From Actinomycetes bacterium (lineage in GTDB: Bacteria; Actinomycetota; Actinomycetes; Actinomycetales; Cellulomonadaceae): a stretch of 32,738 bases of DNA. The notes beneath the pieces were generated by a model. That model did not search any database and was not told the DNA's origin. It saw only the letters and a list, made by a program, of their open reading frames with translations. This document shows, one piece after another, positions 1-7,958 of the stretch. The position numbers and the translations under genes were made by a program. The stretch's first letter is position 1; the number at the start of each line of letters is the position of its first letter. The stretch covers positions 1-32,738 of the forward strand of contig JAEYUL010000217.1 in the NCBI GenBank assembly GCA_023432565.1. Reading direction: 5' to 3'.

Positions 1-343
1 CGCCGTAGTAGTTCTGGACGCGGCGCTCGGTGGGCAGGCCGTTGTCGTCCCAGCCCATCGGGTAGAAGACCTCGGCGCCGCGCATGCGGCGGTAGCGCGC
101 GACGACGTCGGTGTGCGTGTAGGAGAACACGTGGCCGACGTGCAGCGACCCGGAGACCGTGGGCGGCGGGGTGTCGATCGAGTAGATCTGCTCGCGCGTC
201 TTGGACCGGTCGAACGTGTACGTCCCGAGCTCGGCCCAGCGCTGCGACCACGACTCCTCGAGGCCCTCGAGACCGACCTTGTCCGGTACGCGGCGGCCGG
301 TGGGGGTCGTCGGGGCGTCGGTCCGGGAGGTCAGGTCGCTCAT
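1..343 (-). CDS. valS: Valyl-tRNA synthetase, N-terminal part (runs off window)
   Basis: Charges tRNA-Val with valine in the cytoplasm. Only the first 114 codons are in the window, and the gene continues past the left edge. Translating the minus strand from the ATG at 343 gives MSDLTSRTDAPTTPTGRRVP and then a stretch with PPPTVSGSLHVGHVFSYTHTD. HVGH is the class I synthetase HIGH signature, in the form typical of the ValRS clade with long PPPTVSGSLH context. It is followed by FYPMGWDDNGLPTERR, also typical of ValRS. No strong ribosome-binding site is visible; GGGAAG lies 9 or more bases upstream. The product is clear from the HIGH region, and the start is likely but not proven. Confidence 0.93.
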   Translation of the reverse strand, partial: MSDLTSRTDAPTTPTGRRVPDKVGLEGLEESWSQRWAELGTYTFDRSKTREQIYSIDTPPPTVSGSLHVGHVFSYTHTDVVARYRRMRGAEVFYPMGWDDNGLPTERRVQNYYG

Positions 344-403
344 GACTGCCCATCTTCCCAGACGTCGGGGGTGTTCCCGCACGCGTTTCGCGCCCGGAGC
401 CGC

Positions 404-907
404 TCAGTGCGGGCCGGACCTCACGAGGGAGTCCGGCTGCGGCAGGAGCGTCTCGATCTGCCGACGCATCCACCCCGAGTACACGGCCCCGACGAAGGGG
501 CTGCCCGCGTGGCTCGAGCGCAGCTCGGCGCCGAGGTCGACCACGGTCGGCCACGCGAACGCGGCGAAGTCGCGCTGGATGGTGCGCAGCGCGTAGGCGT
601 GCGCGTCGTCGTCGGCCGACTCGCCGATCACGGCGGTGATGACCGCGACGCCCGACTGCAGCCCTCGCATCTGCCCGCGTGTCGCCTCGGCGTGGTCGAG
701 CGCAGCCCGCGTGAACTGCGCGAGGCCGTCGGCGGTCACGTGGTCGGTCGTGGCGACGTGGACGAGAAGGTGCAGCGTCGTGGCCATCCAGCGCATGCGG
801 AAGTCCCGGCGGTACCCGACCAGACCCCACGGCGGGACGCTCTGCAGGGTGTAGCCCGACGCGGTGAGGCGCTCCTGGACGAGGGCCTGGTACTCGAGGG
901 TGTCCAC
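404..907 (-). CDS. Conserved-looking hypothetical protein, 167 aa
   Basis: I do not recognise a family. The GTG start at 907 has a good ribosome-binding site (AAGGAG four bases upstream). The protein is soluble: no signal peptide or membrane segment is seen. The N-terminal third has a Trp/Tyr/Arg-rich stretch (PPWGLVGYRRDFRMRWMAT, about residues 25-43). Alternating helical segments follow, with two conserved-looking Trp residues near the C-terminus (FAWPTVVDLG and YSGWMRRQIE). Codon use is normal for this genome. It lies downstream of nothing on its strand and is transcribed toward valS with a 60-base gap, so it could be co-transcribed with valS. A 7-bp inverted repeat (CCCGCAC at 376-382, GTGCGGG at 407-413) spans its stop codon. 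Confidence 0.75.
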   Translation of the reverse strand: MDTLEYQALVQERLTASGYTLQSVPPWGLVGYRRDFRMRWMATTLHLLVHVATTDHVTADGLAQFTRAALDHAEATRGQMRGLQSGVAVITAVIGESADDDAHAYALRTIQRDFAAFAWPTVVDLGAELRSSHAGSPFVGAVYSGWMRRQIETLLPQPDSLVRSGPH

Positions 908-1066
908 GACGCTCCTTCTGCACGACTGACCGGCCGGCTGATCGTGGCACGTCCGGCGGCCCGCCGAGGTCGGTTCTGTGACTGTTCACCCCAGAAGGTC
1001 GCCCGTCTGCCACGATGACCCGAGCCAGGTGCACGGCGAGGTGCGCCCGACGAAGGGTGGGGGGAC

Positions 1067-1357
1067 GTGAGCGACGAGGTCGAGCTGCAACCAGCGGCCG
1101 TCGCAGCGATGGCGGTGCGCCTGCGGGCGTCGGGCATGGAGCTCGGCCGCGTGCGGGACGCGCACGCGGGCGCTGCGGGTCAGCCCGTGGTCCCCCTCGC
1201 CCGTGCGCACGAACGCGCGGTGCACCGCTGGACCGAAGGGCTGCGGGTCGCGGCGGCCGCGCTCGTCGAGGTCGGCGCCGAGGTGGACGCGTGCGTGCGC
1301 GCCACGACGGACGGCGACGAGGCGACGGCGGCGACGTTCCGGGGGATCCAGCCGTGA
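1067..1357 (+). CDS. Small helical type VII secretion-like partner protein, 96 aa
   Basis: A small all-helical protein of about 96 residues with no signal peptide, the size and helix-turn-helix layout of ESX/WXG100-like secretion targets (the DUF2580/EspC-like group). The start is MSDEVELQPAAVAAMAVRLR, and a Trp sits in the middle (VHRWTEGLR). A classical W-x-G is absent. The GTG start has a purine-rich ribosome-binding site (GGGGGGA just upstream). Its stop codon overlaps the next gene's GTG by four bases, so the two are translationally coupled. Position and size suggest it is the co-secreted partner or chaperone of the large W-x-G protein that follows. The family assignment is an inference from shape and neighbourhood, not from a clear motif. 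Confidence 0.7.
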   Translation: MSDEVELQPAAVAAMAVRLRASGMELGRVRDAHAGAAGQPVVPLARAHERAVHRWTEGLRVAAAALVEVGAEVDACVRATTDGDEATAATFRGIQP

Positions 1358-2889
1358 GCGGTCCCGACGTCGACTTCGACGAGGTCGTGCAGTCGCTCTG
1401 GCGCGGTCTGGACGCGCTCGACGAGGCGGGGTTCTCGCTCAACCCGCTGGACCTCGTGCAGAACGTCGCGGCGGCGGCCCGGCTCGTCGACCGGATCCGC
1501 ACGATCGCGACCCAAGCCCCTCCGGGCGACCCCGCGGCGAGCGAGCGGGCCGCGCAGGCGTGGTCGGCGCTGGCCCGCGGCCTGACCGCGACGGCCGACC
1601 GGGTGGACGCAGACCGTCTGCACCGTCGTTCGGTCTGGACCGGGACGGCGGCTCGCGCGTTCGACTCGACGGTGCTCGAGCTGGACCGGCGGCTGACCGA
1701 CGCCGCGACGGGCGCGCGGCGGGCGGCGCTCGCGCTCGAGGACCACGCGGAGGCGCTCACGCGTGCCCAGCGCCGCCACGGCGACGTCGCCGGCTGCCTG
1801 CGCCGCGCACGGGACGACATCCCGCGGCACGTGGGTGAGCTGCACCAGCTCGACGACGTCGTGCGCCACCTGCGGGACGCGGTGACGGCCGCCCTCGAGT
1901 CGTGGCGGGCCGCGGGTGCGGCCGCGCGGACGTGCGCCGACGAGCTCGCCGCGGTCGAGGCCGCGATGCCGTTCCCCGACGGGTCCGCACCCGGCATGCG
2001 TGCGCTCGACTCGCTCGGTCAGCACGCCACGGGCTCGGGCCGCCCGCCGCTCGTGGACGGTGTGCTCGAGCGCGCCCGCGCCGCGTACGACGGGCTGTCC
2101 GAGCAGGACCGCGCCGCGTTCGACGCGCTCATGGACGACGCGGTCTCGCAGCGGCACCGTGCCTGGTTGCTGGCCGCGCTCGCCGCGGGACACCCGATCG
2201 CCACGTTGCGCCGGTTCGCGGACCGGATCAACCGGGCACCGGACCCCGACGCGCTGCTCGACCCGCAGTCCGCCCTGCGGCGAGACGGGCCGTTCACGCA
2301 GACGACCGGGACGACGTGCGGGTCGTCGTCGCTGGTGTACGCGAGCATGCTGCGCGATCCCGCCCTCGCGCTGCGCGTGCTCACGGGGTACGACGCGGCC
2401 ACCGGCCTTGCGGACGACCCCTCACGGACGCCGGCCGACCGCTTCACCGAGCTCGAGGCGCGGATGAAGGGCCGCACCGACGACCCGCGCATCGACCCCG
2501 AGGGTGGGTGGCTCCCGGGCAACGTCTCGGCGCCCTGGATCCCGGCGCTCGGGACCGCGCCGTGGTCTGCCGCCGAGGAGCTCACCGCGATGGCTCCCGA
2601 CGGCGTGCGGTACTCGGTCGACCTGGTCGACCAGGGCTCGCCCGACGATACGCTGGACGCGTACCGCTCCCTCGTCGAGGCCACCGACCACGGGCACCCC
2701 GCGGTCCTCTACGTCGGCGACGAGACCTCGCCGCGGCACGTCGTGCTCGTGTACGCGCACGCTGACGGCTCGATCGAGATCTACGAGCCGGGTCACGGCG
2801 AGCGTGTCGTCGTGACCCAGGAGCAGTTCGTCACGGGGGAGTTCTCGGTGGGCGGCTGGAGCAAGCCGTGGGCGGTCGTCACCCCGTGA
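1354..2889 (+). CDS. W-x-G helical protein with C-terminal papain-like cysteine peptidase-type domain; candidate secreted effector
   Basis: 511 residues from the GTG at 1354, chosen because GTGA overlaps the upstream stop. The N-terminal half (about 1-230) is long alpha helices with a W-T-G turn at residues 95-97 (SVWTGTAARAF), as in ESX-type substrates. The C-terminal half (about 300-511) is globular and shows a papain/C39-like active site. Gln316 lies six residues before Cys322 (QTTGTTCGSSSL), the papain oxyanion-Gln to Cys spacing. His462 follows in RHVVLVY, and Glu478 in IYEPGHG takes the place of the usual Asp/Asn. It has no signal peptide, consistent with type VII rather than Sec export. 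Two lipoprotein genes follow with 4-base overlaps. The activity could be a peptidase, a transglutaminase-type enzyme or a toxin. The active-site reading is sequence-based; the role is inferred. Confidence 0.78.
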   Translation: MSGPDVDFDEVVQSLWRGLDALDEAGFSLNPLDLVQNVAAAARLVDRIRTIATQAPPGDPAASERAAQAWSALARGLTATADRVDADRLHRRSVWTGTAARAFDSTVLELDRRLTDAATGARRAALALEDHAEALTRAQRRHGDVAGCLRRARDDIPRHVGELHQLDDVVRHLRDAVTAALESWRAAGAAARTCADELAAVEAAMPFPDGSAPGMRALDSLGQHATGSGRPPLVDGVLERARAAYDGLSEQDRAAFDALMDDAVSQRHRAWLLAALAAGHPIATLRRFADRINRAPDPDALLDPQSALRRDGPFTQTTGTTCGSSSLVYASMLRDPALALRVLTGYDAATGLADDPSRTPADRFTELEARMKGRTDDPRIDPEGGWLPGNVSAPWIPALGTAPWSAAEELTAMAPDGVRYSVDLVDQGSPDDTLDAYRSLVEATDHGHPAVLYVGDETSPRHVVLVYAHADGSIEIYEPGHGERVVVTQEQFVTGEFSVGGWSKPWAVVTP

Positions 2890-3608
2890 GCGGCCGTCAC
2901 CGGCGCGCGCTGCTCGCCTGCGGGGCGCTGGTCCGTACGGGCGCCGCGGGGGCGGTGCTCGGCGTGCTCGTGGCGTGCGCCCCGAGCGTGCCGGTGGACC
3001 AGACCACGAGCGTCGACGTGGCGCGGTACCACGACCTCGCCTCGGACCCCTGGCTCGCGGCGACGTCGCTGACCGTCGGCAGGCACGCGCCCGGGACGAA
3101 CCGCGAGTTCGCGGCGGGTGCGGGCAGCAGCACGAGGACCGCGACGGGTACCGCCGCGCAGGTTCTGACCTCCGAGACCGACGCGGCGGGTCGCCTGGGT
3201 TGGGTCGTCGCGGCTGCGCGGTGCGGCGACGACGCCGACGCGGGCTCGGTGACCGTGCAGTTCGTGCGCACGCTGTCCGACCGGTCCGTCGCGGTCGCGC
3301 AGGTGCGCCTCGAGCAGGACCAGACGGCCCGGACGGGCGACGGGTCCGGCACAGGGGACGAGGGGGCCGCTGCGGACCAGGGCGTCGACGACGAGGGCGG
3401 CGGCGACGCAGCCGCGCTTCGTACCGTCCCGCGTCGCGTCCTGCTGTCGGCCTACGTGCCGCACCACACGAACGAGGCGAGGATCGACGTGCCCTCCGAT
3501 CCGCTCGCGTACGACGCGCTGTCGTGCCTCGGCGGCGACGGCGGGACGAGCCTCGGGCCGCAGGACCTGCTCGCGGTCGTGCAGGGCGGCGAAGGAGCCG
3601 TGCGATGA
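2886..3608 (+). CDS. Putative lipoprotein, 240 aa, third gene of effector operon
   Basis: Starts at the GTG at 2886, overlapping the effector stop by four bases (GTGA). It has an arginine-rich N-terminus, a hydrophobic stretch and a lipobox-like LVAC at about residues 31-34, so it is probably lipidated and held outside the cytoplasmic membrane. The mature part has no recognised domain. A low-complexity acidic/glycine stretch lies at about residues 150-170 (rich in G, D, E, A). Two later cysteines, GRLGWVVAAARCG and ALSCLGGDGG, could form a disulfide. It resembles the next gene in layout (lipobox, one WV-x-A-x-x-C motif, one later Cys), suggesting two diverged paralogues. As the pair follows a candidate secreted enzyme, an immunity or export-accessory role is possible but unproven. 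Confidence 0.75.
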   Translation: MSGRHRRALLACGALVRTGAAGAVLGVLVACAPSVPVDQTTSVDVARYHDLASDPWLAATSLTVGRHAPGTNREFAAGAGSSTRTATGTAAQVLTSETDAAGRLGWVVAAARCGDDADAGSVTVQFVRTLSDRSVAVAQVRLEQDQTARTGDGSGTGDEGAAADQGVDDEGGGDAAALRTVPRRVLLSAYVPHHTNEARIDVPSDPLAYDALSCLGGDGGTSLGPQDLLAVVQGGEGAVR

Positions 3609-4213
3609 CGCCCCGCCGGGCCTGTGCCTTGGCCGCGCTCGTCGCGCTCGTCGTCGGCCTCGGCGGTTGCACGCACGAGGCGAGCCGCGGCGACGTGCTG
3701 GACGCGTTGCGCGCGCAGCCGTGGCCGGAGGGCGCGACCGCCGAGCTCGGCGACGACCCCGGCGGCGGCCGGTACGAGCGGCCACGGGCCACGGCGCGCC
3801 GTGAGTCGTCCGACCCGCCCTGGCGAGCCGTCGCCGTCGAGGTGGATGCGGCGGTTGCTGCCGGCTGGGTGCCTGCCTACGCGCAGTGCGGGGGGCCGCA
3901 GGACTCGGTGCGTGTCGACCTGGTGCGCGAGGTGCTGGACGACGTGCCCGCCACGGCGACCGTCGCCGCGCAGGTCGTCGACGACCTGGGGCTGCCCGCG
4001 GCGCGTGGGACCACCGTGGTGTCGGTGACGGTCGTCGCGGCCGCGCCCCAGGACGTGCAGGACCCGGCGCTGCTGCCCGCGGCGCTGCGGGGCGACCTGC
4101 CGCGCGCCACCGAGGTCGCCACGTGCCTGGACGAGCCCGGTGCGGGTGCGCGCCTGCGCTGGACGGGTGTCCCGGCCGCGCTGCCCGCGCTCGGCGGGCC
4201 GTTGCCCAGGTGA
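3605..4213 (+). CDS. Putative lipoprotein, 202 aa, fourth gene of effector operon
   Basis: The ATG at 3605 overlaps the preceding stop (ATGA). The short signal peptide MTPRRACALAALVALVVGLG ends in the lipobox LGGC, with the lipid Cys at about residue 22. The mature part has two further Cys residues, in AAGWVPAYAQCGG and EVATCLDEPG, in the same relative order as in the preceding lipoprotein, where GRLGWVVAAARCG and LSCLGG are found. This suggests common ancestry. No enzymatic motif is visible. It is the last gene of the operon and converges on the CGNR regulator with only 17 bases between stops. Function unknown. Confidence 0.75.
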   Translation: MTPRRACALAALVALVVGLGGCTHEASRGDVLDALRAQPWPEGATAELGDDPGGGRYERPRATARRESSDPPWRAVAVEVDAAVAAGWVPAYAQCGGPQDSVRVDLVREVLDDVPATATVAAQVVDDLGLPAARGTTVVSVTVVAAAPQDVQDPALLPAALRGDLPRATEVATCLDEPGAGARLRWTGVPAALPALGGPLPR

Positions 4214-4230
4214 CCGGCCGGCCGCGGGTG

Positions 4231-4779
4231 TCAGGGGGTGCTGTGCCGCGCTCGGTAGGCCGCGACGTGCGCGCGGTTGCCGCAGTTGTTGACGTCGCAG
4301 AACCGGCGTGAGCGGTTGCGCGACAGGTCGACCAGCACGGCTGAGCAGTCCTCGCCCGCGCACCGGCGCAGGCGGTCGTACTCGTCGGACCGGATCACGT
4401 CGCTGACCCCCATGGCGGTCTCGACGAGCATGACGGTCGCGAGGGGGGCGTCGGCGACCGTCGCGTGCAGGTGCCAGTCGAGCGCGTCGTGCCGGACCAG
4501 GAACGGGACCGCGGCGGCGTCGCGCATGATCGTGTTGACGAGCTCGGCGGCCTCGTCACGCCCCACGTCCCAGAGCCGCCCGAGCCGTGCCCGGGTCTCG
4601 TGCACCTCGGCGAGCTCGGCGGCGTCGCCGTCGTGGCGCACCGAGTAGCCCCAGCGCCGGTAGAAGGCGCCGAGCTGCTCGACGGTGGCCAGGACGTCGT
4701 CGCCGTCGCGCCGGCGGTCGCTGTTGACGAGCTCGACCGCGGCGTGGAGGTTGGCCTCCGTGTCACGAGCAAAGACCAT
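4231..4779 (-). CDS. CGNR zinc-finger / ABATE-domain transcriptional regulator
   Basis: 182 residues from the ATG at 4779, preceded by AGGAG six bases upstream. The N-terminal ABATE-type domain begins MVFARDTEANLHAAVELVN. The C-terminal zinc finger has Cys140 and Cys145 (CAGEDC), then Cys161 and Cys166 in CDVNNCGNR, the motif that names the CGNR family. Proteins with this two-domain layout are predicted DNA- or RNA-binding regulators; the domain identification is firm, the target is inferred. An in-frame ATG at 4818 (MLVTLGPF) would add 13 residues but has no good ribosome-binding site and falls inside the inverted repeat at 4808-4831. The gene is divergent from an EamA exporter, so it probably controls that gene and itself from the shared 120-base region. 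Confidence 0.88.
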   Translation of the reverse strand: MVFARDTEANLHAAVELVNSDRRRDGDDVLATVEQLGAFYRRWGYSVRHDGDAAELAEVHETRARLGRLWDVGRDEAAELVNTIMRDAAAVPFLVRHDALDWHLHATVADAPLATVMLVETAMGVSDVIRSDEYDRLRRCAGEDCSAVLVDLSRNRSRRFCDVNNCGNRAHVAAYRARHSTP

Positions 4780-4807
4780 GTTGACTCCTGACGCGAAGGG
4801 TCCTAGT

Positions 4808-4831
4808 GTCACGAGCATAGGAGCCCGTGAC
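4808..4831. promoter_or_regulatory. Inverted repeat, candidate operator between CGNR regulator and EamA exporter
   Basis: GTCACGAGC, a 6-base spacer, then GCCCGTGAC: nine-base arms with one mismatch. It lies 28 bases upstream of the regulator start and covers a TATGCT hexamer on the minus strand that could be its -10 box. The left arm with flanks (GTGTCACGAGCATAG, 4806-4820) recurs almost exactly at 4760-4774 (GTGTCACGAGCAAAG) inside the first codons of the regulator, 14 of 15 bases the same. The two copies could be sites for one dimeric regulator. Protein identity and binding are inferred. Confidence 0.5.
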
Positions 4832-4899
4832 CCCTGACATGGCGCGCTGGTGACGCGCAGGTGGGCGAGCGCCGCCGCGCGGTACCGAGGAGACACGTC

Positions 4900-5889
4900 A
4901 TGCAGGGCACACGCGCGCGCAGCGCCGGCATCGTCGCGGGGCTCGTCGCCGCGCTCGCCTTCGCGACCAGCGGGCCCGTCGTCAAGCCGCTGCTGGCCGC
5001 CGGCTGGACCCCCGGGGCTGCGATCCTCGTGCGGCTGTGGCTCGGCGCCCTGCTGCTCGCCGGACCTGCGGCCTGGGCCCTGCGTGGTCGCTGGGCCTCG
5101 CTGCGGGTCGAGTGGCGCACGGTGGTCGCGCTCGGGCTGCTGGGCGTCGCCGGGGCCTCGACGCTGTACTTCCTCGCGGTGGACCGCCTGCCGGTGGCGG
5201 TCGCGCTGCTGGTCGAGTACACCGGACCGCTCCTCCTGCTGGGCTGGTCCTGGTTGCGCAGCCGACGCACGCCCTCGCGCTCGACCCTGGCGGGCGCCGC
5301 GCTCGCGATGGCAGGCCTGGTCCTCGTGCTCGACGTCACCGGCTCGCTCGAGCTCGACGCCCTGGGCCTGACGTACGCGTTCGGCGCCGCCATCGGCAAC
5401 GCCGCGTACTTCGCGTGCACCGCACGCCCGATCACCCTGGCTCCCGTGAGCCTGGCGGGCTCCGCGATGCTCGTCGGCGCGCTCACCGTGTCCCTCGTCG
5501 CGCTCGTCGGGATCCTGCCGGTCAGGGCGCCCCACGTGCAGGTCACGATGCTGGGAGCCGAGGTCGAGTGGTTCGTGCCGCTGCTCGTCGTCGGCGCCGT
5601 GCCCACGGCGTTCGCCTACGGAGTCAGCGCGGTCTCCGTGCGCCTGCTCGGCGAGCGGCTCGCCTCGTTCCTGGCGCTCATGGAGGTGCTGTTCGCCGTG
5701 CTGCTCGCCTGGGCGCTGCTCGGCGAGACGCCGCTCGTGATCCAGGCCCTGGGCGCCGCGCTCGTCGTGACGGGAGTCGCGCTGGTCCGCACCGGCGCCG
5801 CCGCGGACGGCGAGCTGCGCTCGGTCGGCCCGACGCCGGGCCCCCAGGTCGCCGCCGCACCGGCCGGCGCGGCGCCTGCTCGTCGCTGA
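4900..5889 (+). CDS. EamA/DMT-family membrane exporter (RhtA-like)
   Basis: 329 residues from the ATG at 4900, set by a strong GAGGAG six bases upstream; an upstream in-frame GTG at 4861 lacks one. About ten hydrophobic segments form two EamA repeats. The first begins at AGIVAGLVAALAFATSGPVV and the second at GLTYAFGAAIGNAAYFACTA, with FLALMEVLFAVLLAWALLGE near the end, the hallmark of the last repeat in this family. Members export amino acids or other small metabolites by proton antiport, but the substrate cannot be read from sequence. The short Ala/Pro-rich tail (about 20 residues) is cytoplasmic. It is divergent from the CGNR regulator, so expression is probably governed by the shared inverted repeat at 4808-4831. 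Confidence 0.9.
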   Translation: MQGTRARSAGIVAGLVAALAFATSGPVVKPLLAAGWTPGAAILVRLWLGALLLAGPAAWALRGRWASLRVEWRTVVALGLLGVAGASTLYFLAVDRLPVAVALLVEYTGPLLLLGWSWLRSRRTPSRSTLAGAALAMAGLVLVLDVTGSLELDALGLTYAFGAAIGNAAYFACTARPITLAPVSLAGSAMLVGALTVSLVALVGILPVRAPHVQVTMLGAEVEWFVPLLVVGAVPTAFAYGVSAVSVRLLGERLASFLALMEVLFAVLLAWALLGETPLVIQALGAALVVTGVALVRTGAAADGELRSVGPTPGPQVAAAPAGAAPARR

Positions 5890-6016
5890 CCGCGCGCCAC
5901 GGCGATCCCGCCGGTGGGACCGCGACCCGACGGCCGTCACCGGGGCGCACTATGGTCGAACGCGGGCGGTCGCGTGTGCTGCGCACCCCCACCGGCGAGA
6001 CGAGAACGAGGACCAC

Positions 6017-7033
6017 GTGACTGGTGTGACGGCGTCCGACCTGACGGTCGGCTACGCGGCGATGCTCGAGCAGTTCCACCCCACCGAGGCCGTGGCCCTG
6101 TCGGCGCACGCCGAGCAGCACGGCTTCTCGGGCGTGATGGCGGCCGACCACTTCCAGCCGTGGGTGCCCGCGCAGGGGCAGGCAGCGTTCGTGTGGAACG
6201 TGCTCACCGCGATCGGCGAGCGCACGCGCGGGGACATGGGCCCGGGCGTGACCGCACCGACGTTCCGCTGGCACCCCGCCATGGTCGCGCAGGCGAGCGC
6301 GACGCTCGCAGCGATGTACCCCGGCCGGCACTGGCTCGGCCTGGGCTCGGGCGAGGCGCTCAACGAGCACATCACCGCGCAGTACTGGCCCGAGGCGCCC
6401 GAGCGGATCAACCGCATGTTCGAGGCCATCGACATCATCAAGAAGCTGTTCAGCGCCTCGCTCGCCGGCAAGGACGTCAAGCACTCCGGCGACTTCTACA
6501 AGATGGAGTCCACCCGCCTGTGGACGATGCCCGAGGAGGCGCCGCCGATCCTCGTCGCGACCGCCGGCCCGATCACGGCGAAGCGCGCGGGACGGCACGC
6601 CGACGGCCTCATCACGGTCGGCGCACCGCTGGAGAAGATCGACGGGCTGTTCGCGCGCTTCCACGACGGCGTGCGCGAGTCGGGCCGTGACCCGCAGTCG
6701 CTGCCCAAGGTGCTGCAGCTGCACCTGTCGTGGGCCGAGACCGACGAGCAGGCGCTCGCCAACGCGATGCACGAGTGGCCGAACGGCGGGATGAAGTTCC
6801 CCAAGGCCGACATCCGCTCACCGTTCGAGTTCGAGCAGATGGCGCGCCTCGTGCGCCCGGAGGACTTCGCGGGCCGCATGGTGATCTCGTCCGACCCGGA
6901 CGTGCACCGTGCCGAGATCCAGAAGTACGTCGACCTCGGCTTCGACCGGATCTACCTGCACAACGTCGGGCGCAACCAGCGCGAGTGGATCGAGACCTTC
7001 GGCGCGCAGGTGCTGCCGAAGCTCGTGCGGTGA
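6017..7033 (+). CDS. F420-dependent LLM-class oxidoreductase, glucose-6-phosphate dehydrogenase-like family
   Basis: 338 residues from a GTG at 6017 (GAGGA four bases upstream). A TIM-barrel luciferase-like monooxygenase fold that uses coenzyme F420 as hydride carrier. It shares with mycobacterial Fgd the stretches HGFSGVMAADHFQPW (the DHFQPW near residue 40 is an F420/substrate-pocket signature), TAPTFRWHPAMVAQASATLA, GRHWLGLGSGEALNEHI and VATAGPITAKRAGRHADGLI. Differences from true Fgd in the C-terminal third suggest the broader Fgd-like family rather than proven glucose-6-phosphate specificity. The gene for CofE follows 58 bases downstream on the same strand, linking the two functionally. 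A TATGGT hexamer at 5951-5956 is a plausible -10 box. Confidence 0.9.
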   Translation: MTGVTASDLTVGYAAMLEQFHPTEAVALSAHAEQHGFSGVMAADHFQPWVPAQGQAAFVWNVLTAIGERTRGDMGPGVTAPTFRWHPAMVAQASATLAAMYPGRHWLGLGSGEALNEHITAQYWPEAPERINRMFEAIDIIKKLFSASLAGKDVKHSGDFYKMESTRLWTMPEEAPPILVATAGPITAKRAGRHADGLITVGAPLEKIDGLFARFHDGVRESGRDPQSLPKVLQLHLSWAETDEQALANAMHEWPNGGMKFPKADIRSPFEFEQMARLVRPEDFAGRMVISSDPDVHRAEIQKYVDLGFDRIYLHNVGRNQREWIETFGAQVLPKLVR

Positions 7034-7091
7034 GGCCGGTGCACATCAGGACGCGACTCGCGCGGAGCCGTGCGGTGAAGGCGGCGACGAC

Positions 7092-7892
7092 GTGAGTGAC
7101 GAGATCCGCATCTGGGCGCCCGACGGGCTGGGCGAGATCGTCCCCGGCGACGACCTCGTCGGTCTGCTCGTCGCGCTGCTCGCCGACGACGCGCGCGAGC
7201 ACCCCGAGCGCCGCCTGGCCGACGGGGACCTGCTCGTCCTGACCTCGAAGGTCGTCTCCAAGGCCGAGGGTCGCCTCGTCGCGGCCGACGACCGCGAGCA
7301 GGCGATCACCGACGAGACCGTGCGCGTCGTCGCCACCCGCGAGCACGCCGGGGGCGTCACGCGGATCGTCGAGAACCGGCTCGGCCTCGTCATGGCCGCG
7401 GCCGGAGTCGACGCGAGCAACACCCCTCGGGGCACGGTGCTGCTGCTGCCGCTCGACCCGGACGCCAGCGCCCGCGCGCTGCGGGCCGGGATCGCCGCCG
7501 CGTTCGGCGTGCGTGTCGGCGTCCTCGTCACCGACACCGCGGGACGGCCGTGGCGCGACGGCGTGACCGACATCGCGATCGGTGCGGCGGGGGTGCGCGT
7601 CCTCGACGACCTGCGAGGTGCGTCCGACAGCTTCGGTCGCCCGCTGACCATGACGGTGACGGCCGTGGCCGACGAGGTCGCCGCCGCCGCCGAGCTCGTC
7701 AAGGGCAAGGCGGGGGGCCGGCCGCTCGCCGTGGTGCGTGGCCTGGCGCAGCACGTCACCGACGACGACGGTCCCGGTGCACGCGTGCTCGTGCGCGTGG
7801 GTGAGCAGGACATGTTCCGTCAGGGCAGCGCAGAGGCGTACGCGCAGGGCTGGAAGGACGCGCTCGACGGCCGCCCGCGCCCGGCGACGTGA
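7092..7892 (+). CDS. cofE: Coenzyme F420-0:L-glutamate ligase (CofE)
   Basis: 266 residues. Adds L-glutamate residues to F420-0 by gamma linkage, using GTP and Mg/Mn, to make the working cofactor. Family signatures are present in order: GDLLVLTSKVVSKAEGR (about 45-60), TRIVENRLGLVMAAAGVDAS (about 95-114), VLLLPLDPDASARALR, the central VLVTDTAGRPWRDGVTDIAI and the GKAGGRPLAVVRGL tail. The GTG at 7092 fits the usual N-terminus (IRIWAPDGLGEIVPGDDL); the ribosome-binding site is weak. Unlike mycobacterial FbiB there is no C-terminal nitroreductase domain, so this is the stand-alone form. It sits just after an F420-dependent enzyme and near a proposed F420-0 importer, suggesting that imported F420-0 is completed here. 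Confidence 0.92.
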   Translation: MSDEIRIWAPDGLGEIVPGDDLVGLLVALLADDAREHPERRLADGDLLVLTSKVVSKAEGRLVAADDREQAITDETVRVVATREHAGGVTRIVENRLGLVMAAAGVDASNTPRGTVLLLPLDPDASARALRAGIAAAFGVRVGVLVTDTAGRPWRDGVTDIAIGAAGVRVLDDLRGASDSFGRPLTMTVTAVADEVAAAAELVKGKAGGRPLAVVRGLAQHVTDDDGPGARVLVRVGEQDMFRQGSAEAYAQGWKDALDGRPRPAT

Positions 7893-7958
7893 CGCGCCCG
7901 CGCCGGCGGACCTGCGCCGACCGCACGCGCGTCGAACTCGCGCTCAGGATGCAGGCGC

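Noticed and set aside
4816..4860. Longer starts for the CGNR regulator (4818) and EamA exporter (4861)
   Set aside because: Both lack ribosome-binding sites. The shorter ATG starts have AGGAG and GAGGAG at good spacing.
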